A stretch of DNA of 64,000 nt from Myxococcus guangdongensis (GTDB taxonomy: Bacteria; Myxococcota; Myxococcia; Myxococcales; Myxococcaceae): contig NZ_JAJVKW010000001.1 of NCBI RefSeq assembly GCF_024198255.1, positions 310,001-374,000 of the forward strand. The letters run 5' to 3'. A program made the position numbers and the translations under genes. Below the pieces are notes generated by a model, which saw only the letters and a list, made by a program, of their open reading frames with translations, searched no databases and was not told where the DNA came from. Below, one piece after another: positions 43,503-51,372 of this stretch; the stretch's first letter is position 1; every line of letters starts with the position of its first letter.

Positions 43503-46500
43503 TCACTCGAACAGCAGGACGAGGGCGGGCCAGGTCGCGGACGGCTCGCGGGACAGCCACGCCAGGCGCTCGTCGCGCAAGGCCTGGGAGGCGGGAGCTC
43601 CGGCGCGGATGCGCTCGCGCACGGACTCGAAGAAGCGCCCCGCGGTGTCGGGGATGTCGCCGGTGGAGGCGAGCACCGTGCGCGCGCCCGCCTCGATGAA
43701 GGCCACCGGCAGGCTCACCGATTCGTGGAGGAAGGGCGCGGCGCGGGCGGCGCCACACGCGGCGAGCAGCACCAGGGGCGCGCCGTGCAGCGATTGCTCG
43801 CGCACCTGCGTCGCCGCGAGCGCATAGCGGCCGTCTTCCTCCGGCGCCAATACCAGCAGCGAAGCGTCCGAGAGCTCCGGGCTGAAGAGGCCGTGCGTGT
43901 GCAGCTCGATTTCCCGCGCCTGGGCCATCTCACGCAGCACGCGTGAAGGGGTGGCCGCCGCGCCTCGCAGCTCCACGCGCAGCGGGTCCGGCACGCGCGG
44001 CCCCTCCAGGGGCAGCAGCTTCTCGAGCCCCAGCGAGCGCGGCGCCTCCACGCCCGTCACCACCAGGTGATGCCCCGCCTGTCCGCGCGGCTCCGGGAGC
44101 AGGCCCGAGCGGCCCACGCGGTAGCTCCACGCCAGGTCCATGGGCAACAGGCCCGGCAGGCCATGAACGGGAGGCAGGGCCAGCACATCCACGTGCTCGC
44201 AGCCGCGCAGGGCCGCCACCATCCTCGCCGGGACGAGCCCGTCGGCGGAGCCATGCAGGGGCGAGGCACGCTGGTCATCGTACGCGCCCGCGAGCGCGCC
44301 CTGGGAATCCCTCACGGCGGCCACCGTGCGCTCGTGGTCCACCGCCACGGCGAGCACGCAGCGCTCCGGCACGGGAACGCGCAAGGCCTGGCCCATCAGC
44401 TCCAACACCTGCTCCTGAGCGCCGGCGCGGCCCGCGTCGCTCACCAACACGCCATAGGCGAAGGTGCGGGCCTTGCGCGCGTCCACGTCGAGCGGGAGCG
44501 CCTGGGCCGCGTCGATGGCGCCGAGCAGCAGCTCACGCCCGGACGCGCGCTCACGCTCCAGCATGAACTGGCCCTCCAGGAAGGACAGCAGCGCGAGCTC
44601 CCCCGGCGTGCGAGAGCCGCGTCGCAGCTCCCCCAGCGTGCGCCGCAGCAGGTCCTCGTCACGCACCTGCGCGCCCTGGCGGGCCAGATAGGACAACACC
44701 CAGGCGCCGGGCATGCCCAGGGGACGCCCGCAGCGCGTGGCCTGCTCCAGCTCGTCGCGCGCCTCCTCCGGACGGAAGTCCGCCCACGCCACGAAGGCCA
44801 GGTTGCGGTGCACATACGTGCGCTGCTCGCAGTCGTCGGGGATGCGCGACAGCGACTCGCGCAAGAACGCGCGCGCACTGGCCGCGCTGTGGCGGTAGCG
44901 GGCAATCTGCGCCATCTCCTGGAGGAACTGCTGCTCCAGGTTCCACTCGCCCAGCTCGCGCGTCAGGCGAAGACCCTCGCGAGCATCCTCCAGCGCGTCG
45001 GCCGGACGGTGCAGTCGCACGAAGAGGTCCACGAGCCTGCGCCGCAGCGTCGCGCACCGGTATGCCATCCCCCGCCCCGTGCAGGACGCCAGCGCCGCGC
45101 GCAGCCGCTGCTCCGCCTTCCACCACTGCCCCTCGCGCTCCTCGCGCACGGACAGCTCGCGCTCGGCCAGGAGCACCAGCCACGCGTCCTGACTGGCCCG
45201 CGCGATGCGCTCGAAGTCGTCCAGGTGCCGCTCCACCGCATCCAGCGCGACGAGCGCGCCCAGGTACAGGTCGTCCTCCCCAGAGCGCCGCAGCGTCTGC
45301 AGGAGCGCGTCCGGGGCGGCGTGCTCCTGACGGAGGAGCCGGGCGTAGTCGCGCGCCAGGGGGCCGCGGCGTTGGAAGTCCGCGAGCGAGACGCGGCTCA
45401 CCATGTCGGCCAGCGTGGAGCCCCCCTGGACCTCGTCCAGCACCCGCGCGAGCGGCAGCAGCCGCAGCACCGCCTCGCGCGTGGGCGCGGCCCTCACGGC
45501 GTCGTAGAAGGCCAGGCGCACCACGCCAGGGAAGCGGCGGGCCTCCTCGAGCGGCAGGCGCGAACCCTCCAGCGCGGCGAGGTTCTGCGCCGCCGCGCGG
45601 GCATCATGGAAGTCACGCGAGCGAAGGTTCGTCTCGCTGCGCAGCGCCGTGGCGCGAAGGCGCGCCTCCTCGCTCCACCCCGGCTCTCCCAGCCTCACCA
45701 CCGCGTCGAAGGCATCGGCCGCCTGGAGCGACAGCCCCAGCTCGCGCAGCACCAGCGCCCGGTTCCACAGCGCCTGGGGATGGTTCGGCGCCGCGCGCAG
45801 CACGGCCTCCAGCAACTCCAGCGCCTCCTCCCGCCGCCCCTGCTCCAGCGCGATGAGGGCCAGATCACTGTCGCGGTCGACGGAAGGCAGCGAGCGGCGC
45901 AGGAAGTCCGACGCCTGGCGCCAGTCCTGACGCACCAGGTACGCGGCGGCGATGCCGTGCAGGTCTCCCTGCTCCTCCAGCTCGGCGAGCTCGCTCAGCG
46001 GCAGGGGCGTCGTCGACTCCGGCGCCTCGGGCCCGGCGCGCATCGGCACGTAGCGCCGGTACCCGTCCGCCCTCGCGTACGCCACGCGCCCCTCCAGCCC
46101 TCGCTGCGAGACATGGGCCCCCCACACCTCGGGCGGCGTCTCGCGAGCCATCGGCACGGCCAGCACCAGCGCCAGGAGCGCCGCGGCCAGCGCCACGCCG
46201 CCCACCGCCCAGGCGCTCACGGAGCGCGGCCACACGGGACTCAGCGAGCGCAGCCGCTGTCGCCACGACGGCCGGGGCCAGGGCGGCGCGGGCCACGCGG
46301 GCAACACCGCCTCGGGCGCGGCGGTCAGCTCGTCGTCCGGCGCGAGCCCTTCCTCATGGAGCGCCTGGAAGCCGAGCAGCTCGAGCTGCATCGCCTCGTG
46401 CAGGCCCGCAGCGCACATGGGACAGCGCGCCAGGTGGTGGCGGAAGTTCTCTTCGTCGACCGGGGGCAGCTCACCATCCAGGAACAGGAACAGCTTGTGA

Positions 46501-46514
46501 CACGGGGGGCTCAT
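43503..46514 (-). CDS. Anti-sigma zinc finger - TM - TPR-like - CHAT protease fusion, copy 1
   Basis: This 1003-residue protein overlaps its ECF sigma gene by 4 bp (ATGA). Residues 1-45 form a zinc-associated anti-sigma domain (C5, H27-x3-C31-x2-C34 in HHLARCPMC). Residues about 99-122 are a transmembrane helix. Residues about 150-700 are TPR-like helices (for example EEALELLEAVLRAAPNHPQALWNRALVL). Residues about 780-1000 form a CHAT domain with the catalytic dyad H874 (L-H-T-H-G) and C920 (L-A-A-C-G-A-A). Known biology: zinc-finger anti-sigmas bind ECF factors, and CHAT domains are caspase-like cysteine proteases. Their fusion in one membrane protein suggests that TPR sensing triggers CHAT cleavage which frees the sigma factor or cuts another target. 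That is inference. Confidence 0.85.
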   Translation of the reverse strand: MSPPCHKLFLFLDGELPPVDEENFRHHLARCPMCAAGLHEAMQLELLGFQALHEEGLAPDDELTAAPEAVLPAWPAPPWPRPSWRQRLRSLSPVWPRSVSAWAVGGVALAAALLALVLAVPMARETPPEVWGAHVSQRGLEGRVAYARADGYRRYVPMRAGPEAPESTTPLPLSELAELEEQGDLHGIAAAYLVRQDWRQASDFLRRSLPSVDRDSDLALIALEQGRREEALELLEAVLRAAPNHPQALWNRALVLRELGLSLQAADAFDAVVRLGEPGWSEEARLRATALRSETNLRSRDFHDARAAAQNLAALEGSRLPLEEARRFPGVVRLAFYDAVRAAPTREAVLRLLPLARVLDEVQGGSTLADMVSRVSLADFQRRGPLARDYARLLRQEHAAPDALLQTLRRSGEDDLYLGALVALDAVERHLDDFERIARASQDAWLVLLAERELSVREEREGQWWKAEQRLRAALASCTGRGMAYRCATLRRRLVDLFVRLHRPADALEDAREGLRLTRELGEWNLEQQFLQEMAQIARYRHSAASARAFLRESLSRIPDDCEQRTYVHRNLAFVAWADFRPEEARDELEQATRCGRPLGMPGAWVLSYLARQGAQVRDEDLLRRTLGELRRGSRTPGELALLSFLEGQFMLERERASGRELLLGAIDAAQALPLDVDARKARTFAYGVLVSDAGRAGAQEQVLELMGQALRVPVPERCVLAVAVDHERTVAAVRDSQGALAGAYDDQRASPLHGSADGLVPARMVAALRGCEHVDVLALPPVHGLPGLLPMDLAWSYRVGRSGLLPEPRGQAGHHLVVTGVEAPRSLGLEKLLPLEGPRVPDPLRVELRGAAATPSRVLREMAQAREIELHTHGLFSPELSDASLLVLAPEEDGRYALAATQVREQSLHGAPLVLLAACGAARAAPFLHESVSLPVAFIEAGARTVLASTGDIPDTAGRFFESVRERIRAGAPASQALRDERLAWLSREPSATWPALVLLFE

Positions 46515-47098
46515 GCGTCCCCTCCGCCATCCGTCAGCAGCTCGCGCAGCTCCTTGCGCGCCTGGAACAGCCAGCTCCCCACGGTCCCCTCGGGCACGCC
46601 CATGCGCTGCGCGATGGCCCGGTAGCGCAGCCCCTTGGCGTGGAGCTCGAAGGCCTCACGCACGCGGGCGTTGGGCAGCCGGGCGATGGCCCTGAGCAGG
46701 TCCGCGTCGGAGATGCGCTCCCACATCTCCCCCGTCACCTCGTCGGGCGAGCCCACGTCCTCGCGCACCAGCCGGATGTCCCGGCGCTCCTGCTCCAACA
46801 GCTCCGTGCGGCGCTTGCGGCACTGGTCCAGGAAATGGTTGGTCAACGCCCGGCACAGCCACGCGCGGTACACGGGCTCCGGCTGCGCGGACAATGCCGC
46901 GTGGTGCACGAGCGCGCGCACCAGCGCCTCCTGCGCCAGGTCCTCCGGGTCGATGCCCCCCTGACCGCACAGACGCTTCGCCAGAGCCACGAGCATGGGC
47001 CTGACGCGCTGAGCAAACTCCTCGAAGCCTTCGTGTGCCACGCTGGCACTGTAGGCCACGGCGAATCGCTTCACCGAGGCAATGCGATGGTCCCTCAT
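46511..47098 (-). CDS. ECF sigma factor of CHAT cassette 1
   Basis: This 195-residue ECF sigma factor has region 2 from about residue 14 to 88 (FEEFAQRVRPMLVALAKRLC, then PEDLAQEALVRALVHH, then YRAWLCRALTNHFLDQCRKRR) and region 4 from about 128 to 185 (LLRAIARLPNARVREAFELHAKGLRYRAIAQRMGVPEGTVGSWLFQARKELREL). ATG 47098 follows a GGAGG site; a longer start at 47182 is less likely. The downstream gene overlaps it by 4 bp and encodes its probable membrane-bound anti-sigma. The upstream region has a GGAAC followed 12 bases later by CGTC, too short a spacing to call an ECF promoter. Confidence 0.88.
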   Translation of the reverse strand: MRDHRIASVKRFAVAYSASVAHEGFEEFAQRVRPMLVALAKRLCGQGGIDPEDLAQEALVRALVHHAALSAQPEPVYRAWLCRALTNHFLDQCRKRRTELLEQERRDIRLVREDVGSPDEVTGEMWERISDADLLRAIARLPNARVREAFELHAKGLRYRAIAQRMGVPEGTVGSWLFQARKELRELLTDGGGDA

Positions 47099-47318
47099 CG
47101 ACCCCTCGCCCTCCTTCCACGCCCACTCGAAACGCAGCCACCCGGAATCCTTGGGTCGTCGTCTGGAAACCGACGCCGTCACGCAGGGTTCCGGTGGCTC
47201 CAGGACATCGATTCAGGCCCTGGGGCCGGGTGGCCCCAGGACGTGGTGAGACAGACACCGAGCACCTCGGACGCCTGCTCGGATGCCCTGCGACCGACGC
47301 GCCCGCCAGGATGAGCGC

Positions 47319-47507
47319 TCAGCCCGGAGGTCCGCCCGGAGGCGGGTCCCTCACATCCGGCTTGCCCGAAGGCGGCGGCACGGCCACCTCTCCGTCGTCA
47401 CCCCGCTCCACGTCAGAGGGCTGCTCCGGAGTGGGGTGGTCCTCCGGGACCATCGCCATCGCGGCGACCTGCTCCGAAGACTGCGCCTCGTTCATGCGGC
47501 CCTTCAT
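47319..47507 (-). CDS. Small proline-rich acidic peptide of CHAT cassette 2
   Basis: This 62-codon gene starts at ATG 47507 after AGGAGCCGCACGAG. The product begins M-K-G-R-M-N-E-A and is then dominated by Pro, Asp, Glu and Gly, ending P-P-P-G-G-P-P-G. No signal peptide or membrane segment is present. Its place after the CHAT gene and its ribosome site mirror the small gene of cassette 1. The two peptides share composition and position but little alignable sequence, as expected for fast-evolving disordered peptides. It may be a substrate, regulator or effector of the CHAT protein; there is no direct evidence. Confidence 0.55.
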   Translation of the reverse strand: MKGRMNEAQSSEQVAAMAMVPEDHPTPEQPSDVERGDDGEVAVPPPSGKPDVRDPPPGGPPG

Positions 47508-47651
47508 CTCGTGCGGCTCCTGGGACCGCGCCCGTCCCCGCCGGATGCGGGAGCGCACGGTCCTCACCGGATACAACGCTCCAGGTCGTGCTTGTTGCCT
47601 TGAATCTCCCACGTCCCATCGGACAGGGAGCCCGCGTGCCGCGAGGAAGGC

Positions 47652-50642
47652 TCACTCGAACAGCAGCACGCGCGACAGCCAGCGGGCGTCGTCGGGGCGC
47701 TCGAGCAACCACGCGGCGCGCAAATCCCTCAACGCCACGGAGGGCCGCGCCCCCGCGCGGATGCGCTCTCGCACCCGCTCGAAGAAGGCGCCCGCGGAGT
47801 CGGGAATCTCCACGGACGCCGCCAGCACCGCGCTCGCGCCCGCCTCGATGAAGGCCATGGGCAGGCTGAAGGACTCGTGGGGAAAGGGTGCCGTCTTCGC
47901 GGCCCCACAGGTGGCGAGCAGCACCAGCGGCGCATGACTCAGCCGCGCCTGGCGGACCTTGTCGGCCGTCAGCACGTAGCCGCCATCGGCCTCCGGCGCG
48001 AGCACCACCATCGACGCATCCGATTGGGACGCGCTGAACAGCCCATGGGTGTGGATTTCCACCTCGGACGCCTGGGCCATCTCCGAGAGCACGCGCGTGG
48101 GGGTCGCCTCCGCGCCGCGCAGCTCCACGCGCCACGGGTCCGGCACGCGAGGTGGCGTCAGCGGTGCCAGTCTCGGCAGTCGCAAGGATGGAGGGCTCGC
48201 CACCTCGGTGATGACCAGATGCATCGAGGGCGCGGTGCGAGCCGGTACTCCCCGCGCGCCCCTCCCGACGCGGTAGCTCCACGCGAGCGAATCCGGCAAC
48301 AACCCCGCGAGCCCGTGGACCGGCGGACGGGTGAGCACGTCGACGTGCTCGCAGCCCGACAGCTCCTTCACGAGCTCGGCGGGCACCAGCCCCGTGGCCT
48401 CGTCTCGCAGCGGCACCTGACGTCCGGCGGAGTACGCCCCCTTCAGCTCCCCCAGCGGGCCGCGCACGAGGACGAGGGTCCGCTCGTGTTGCACGGACAC
48501 CGCGAGCAGACAGCTCGGGGCCACGGGCTCCACGTGCAGTTCGTGGCCCATCAGCGCCAGGGCCTCCTCCCACGCGCCAGCGCGCCCCGCCTCGGAGAGC
48601 AGCGCGGAGTAGCCGAAGGCTCGGGCCTTGCGCGCATCGACGCTGTCCGGCGCCAGGTCCGCCATCTCCAGTCCCCGATGCACCAGCTCACGGCCGGAGG
48701 TCCCCGGCTGCTCGAGCAGGAACTGCCCTTCGATGACGAGCAGCAGCGCTTCCAGGCCCGGAGAGACCGTCCCTCGTCGCAAGTCGGCCAGGGCCCGACG
48801 CAGCAGGGCGCCGTCATGGGGTCCGGGCACCGAGCGCGCCATCTCCGACACGACCCAGGCGCCCGTCAGCCCCAACGGCCGCTCACACTCCATCGCGCGC
48901 TCCAACGCCGCGCGCGCCGCCTCGGGTCGGAAGCGCTGCCACTCCAGCAACGCCACGTTCCGATGCACGTGCGTTCGCTGGGCGCAGTCCTCCGGCATTC
49001 GGCTCAGGGACTCCTCCAGATAGGCGCGCGCGGTGGTGAACGCATGCTGATAGCGGGCCACGTCCGCCAGCTCCTGGAGGAACTGCTGCTCGAAGCCCCA
49101 CTCCCGAGCCTCCAGCGCTCGCGCCCATCCCTTCCACGCGTGCTGGAAGGCCTCCGCGGGGCGGTGCTGGGACAGGTAGAGGTCGGCGAGCCTCCGCTGC
49201 AGGCCCAGGCAGCGGTACACCAGCCCCTGCTTCTGACAGGTGTCCAGCACCTCCAACAAGCGCTGCTCGGCCTTCCACCACTGGCCCTCCTGCTGCGCCA
49301 GCTTCGCCTGCTCCTGGTCCGCGAGGACGCGCATCCACGGGTCCCCGGATGCGCGCGCCAGACGAATCACCGCCTGCGAATCGACGGGCTCCCGGGCGGA
49401 ATCCGCGAGGACCAGCGCCCCCAGGTACAGGTCCTCCTCACCCGAGCGCCGGAGGGTCTCCATCACCTCTCCCACCGGAGCGAGCGAGCCGAGCACGAGC
49501 CGCGCGTACAGCCGAGAGAGAGGCCCCCGGTGCACGAAGTTCCGCTCCGCCACGTGCGCGAGCCACGTGCGCAGGACGCTCCCGCCGTAGCGCTCGTCGA
49601 GCACGCGCGCCAGCGGCTCCAGCCGCAGCACCTCCTCACGCGAGGGAGCTGCTCTCACCGCGTCGTAGAAGCCAAGCCGGACGATGCCGGGATGCTCGCG
49701 CGCCTCGGCGAGCGGAAGGGGCGCGGAGCAATCCGTCACCAACTCCCGCACCGCCGCGTAGGCGTCCTTCCAGGCCCGGGCGCGCGTCGACGTGGACTCG
49801 CGAAGCACGCGCTCGCGATGCGCCGCCTCCTCGCTCCACCCGGGCTCTCCCAACCTGGCGACCTCACCAAAGGCGTCGGCCGCCTGGAGCGGGAGCCCCA
49901 GCTCGCTCAACACCAGGGCCCGATTCCACAGGGCCTGCGGATGTCGAGGCCACTCGCGCAGGACACCGTCGAGCAGCTCCAGCGCCTCCTCCAGCCGCGC
50001 CGGGCGCGTGTCGAGTGAGCCCTCCTGTCTCGACTGCTCCAGCGCCAGCAACGCCAGGTCGCAATCCCGGTCCGCCGAGGCGGGCATGCGCTTCAAGAAG
50101 GCCTGCGCCTGCCGGGGCGCGCCATGGAGCAGATAGGCCGTAGCGACCCCATGGAGGTCTCCGCGCGCCTCCATCCTCCACAGGTCCCGCAGCGGCAGCG
50201 GGGGTACCGGGGGGTGCGCCGCGTCCTCCCCCCTGTCCGGGACGTACGGTTGATGGCGGTCATCCACCGCCCGATACGTCACCCGTCCCTCCAGTACACG
50301 CGGGCCCTCCGCGGACAGCCAGGCCCCCTCCTCCCTTCCCCACGGGAGGGAGAACGGCAAGAGCATCCACACCGCGACGCCCACAGCCAGCACCTCGAGC
50401 CCGCGCAGCAACAAGCGCGGCCATCGAGGCTCCTTCGGCGCGGACACCTGGGCAAGCTGCGTGTCCGCCGATGACGACTCGGGCGTCAGTGCCTCCTGGG
50501 CGAGCAGTTCGAGTTGGATGGCGTCCTCGAAGCGCGCCTCGCAAGAGCTACAGCCCCCCAGATGCTGCCGGAACCGCCCCTTCTCCCGAGCGTGCATCCC
50601 TCCATTGAGGAAGCGCGGCAGGTCCTTGCAGTCGACCTTCAT
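47652..50642 (-). CDS. Anti-sigma zinc finger - TM - TPR-like - CHAT protease fusion, copy 2
   Basis: This 996-residue paralogue of the copy 1 protein shows the same order of parts. The anti-sigma zinc finger has identical ligand spacing (C5, H27, C31, C34). A transmembrane helix follows at about 79-100, then TPR-like helices through about residue 700, then a C-terminal CHAT domain with H866 (I-H-T-H-G) and C912 (L-A-T-C-G-A-A). Conserved blocks such as HGLFS, DASxxVLAPE and AGAxxVLAxx are shared with copy 1, while the finger and linker differ. This divergence suggests each anti-sigma part is specific for its own sigma factor. The gene overlaps the sigma gene by 4 bp. The catalytic dyad is intact, so it is probably active. 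Confidence 0.85.
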   Translation of the reverse strand: MKVDCKDLPRFLNGGMHAREKGRFRQHLGGCSSCEARFEDAIQLELLAQEALTPESSSADTQLAQVSAPKEPRWPRLLLRGLEVLAVGVAVWMLLPFSLPWGREEGAWLSAEGPRVLEGRVTYRAVDDRHQPYVPDRGEDAAHPPVPPLPLRDLWRMEARGDLHGVATAYLLHGAPRQAQAFLKRMPASADRDCDLALLALEQSRQEGSLDTRPARLEEALELLDGVLREWPRHPQALWNRALVLSELGLPLQAADAFGEVARLGEPGWSEEAAHRERVLRESTSTRARAWKDAYAAVRELVTDCSAPLPLAEAREHPGIVRLGFYDAVRAAPSREEVLRLEPLARVLDERYGGSVLRTWLAHVAERNFVHRGPLSRLYARLVLGSLAPVGEVMETLRRSGEEDLYLGALVLADSAREPVDSQAVIRLARASGDPWMRVLADQEQAKLAQQEGQWWKAEQRLLEVLDTCQKQGLVYRCLGLQRRLADLYLSQHRPAEAFQHAWKGWARALEAREWGFEQQFLQELADVARYQHAFTTARAYLEESLSRMPEDCAQRTHVHRNVALLEWQRFRPEAARAALERAMECERPLGLTGAWVVSEMARSVPGPHDGALLRRALADLRRGTVSPGLEALLLVIEGQFLLEQPGTSGRELVHRGLEMADLAPDSVDARKARAFGYSALLSEAGRAGAWEEALALMGHELHVEPVAPSCLLAVSVQHERTLVLVRGPLGELKGAYSAGRQVPLRDEATGLVPAELVKELSGCEHVDVLTRPPVHGLAGLLPDSLAWSYRVGRGARGVPARTAPSMHLVITEVASPPSLRLPRLAPLTPPRVPDPWRVELRGAEATPTRVLSEMAQASEVEIHTHGLFSASQSDASMVVLAPEADGGYVLTADKVRQARLSHAPLVLLATCGAAKTAPFPHESFSLPMAFIEAGASAVLAASVEIPDSAGAFFERVRERIRAGARPSVALRDLRAAWLLERPDDARWLSRVLLFE

Positions 50643-51226
50643 TGCCTCCGCTCCCGCCGACGCTTCTCCGCCGTCTCCTTCAAGCGTTCGTGCAACGCCG
50701 CCCTCGCGTCATGCAGCCGCGCCCCCACCGTCCCCTGCTTCACCCCCGCGACTTGGGCGATGCTGGCGTAGGACCAGCCTTGCTGATGCAACTCGAACGC
50801 CTGACGCAGCGTGGGCGGCAAGAAACCCAAGGCCCACCGCAAGTCTTCCATCTCGATATAGCCCCAGAGTTCGTTCTGCTCCGCTTCGTCGGGTGCATCG
50901 ACGTCTGCGGACAGCGCGAGCAACGCACTCAGCCGATCCAACTCGCTACTGCGACGCCGACAGCGGTCCAGGAAGCAGTTCTTTGCCACCCGTCCCAGCC
51001 ACGCGCGCTGCTTAGGGGCCTCCCAATGTTGGAGCTCGTCCCACTGGAGGAGCGCGCGCAGCAAGACATCGTGCACGATGTCCTCCACTTCGTGCGACGA
51101 GCCGCCACAGTACTTGCGCAGTATTCCAAACAAGAGAGGCTGCCACTGGCGACCAAACGTCTCGAAGCCCTTACGGGCTTGTCCTGACAGGGCCCCCTCG
51201 CCCTTCGTTCGCAGCCTCCAGAGCAT
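50639..51226 (-). CDS. ECF sigma factor of CHAT cassette 2
   Basis: This 195-residue ECF sigma factor has region 2 (SSHEVEDIVHDVLLRALLQW, then KQRAWLGRVAKNCFLDRCRRR) and region 4 (LGFLPPTLRQAFELHQQGWSYASIAQVAGVKQGTVGARLHDARAALHERL). It has a strong AAGGAGGAGG site before ATG 51226. It overlaps the CHAT/anti-sigma gene by 4 bp, the classic sigma/anti-sigma coupling. It is clearly divergent from the cassette 1 sigma, so the two may read different promoters. The 146 bp upstream gap to the kinase gene must hold its promoter; no consensus was recognised. Confidence 0.88.
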   Translation of the reverse strand: MLWRLRTKGEGALSGQARKGFETFGRQWQPLLFGILRKYCGGSSHEVEDIVHDVLLRALLQWDELQHWEAPKQRAWLGRVAKNCFLDRCRRRSSELDRLSALLALSADVDAPDEAEQNELWGYIEMEDLRWALGFLPPTLRQAFELHQQGWSYASIAQVAGVKQGTVGARLHDARAALHERLKETAEKRRRERRQ

Positions 51227-51372
51227 TGCCCTCCTCCTTTCGTTAGAGAACGCCGCAGGTCTGCTTTATTGCCGACACCTTCCTATTCTTACAAACACGT
51301 CACCCCCGCGAAGACGGCGGGACGTACAGGGTATGATGTCCTGACGACAACACCACCTTGCCCTGCGGGGTG

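Noticed and set aside
47183..47318. ECF-type promoter (GGAAC, CGTC) before sigma factor 1
   Set aside because: The spacing of 12 bases is shorter than the usual 15-17, and no matching site was seen before sigma factor 2.
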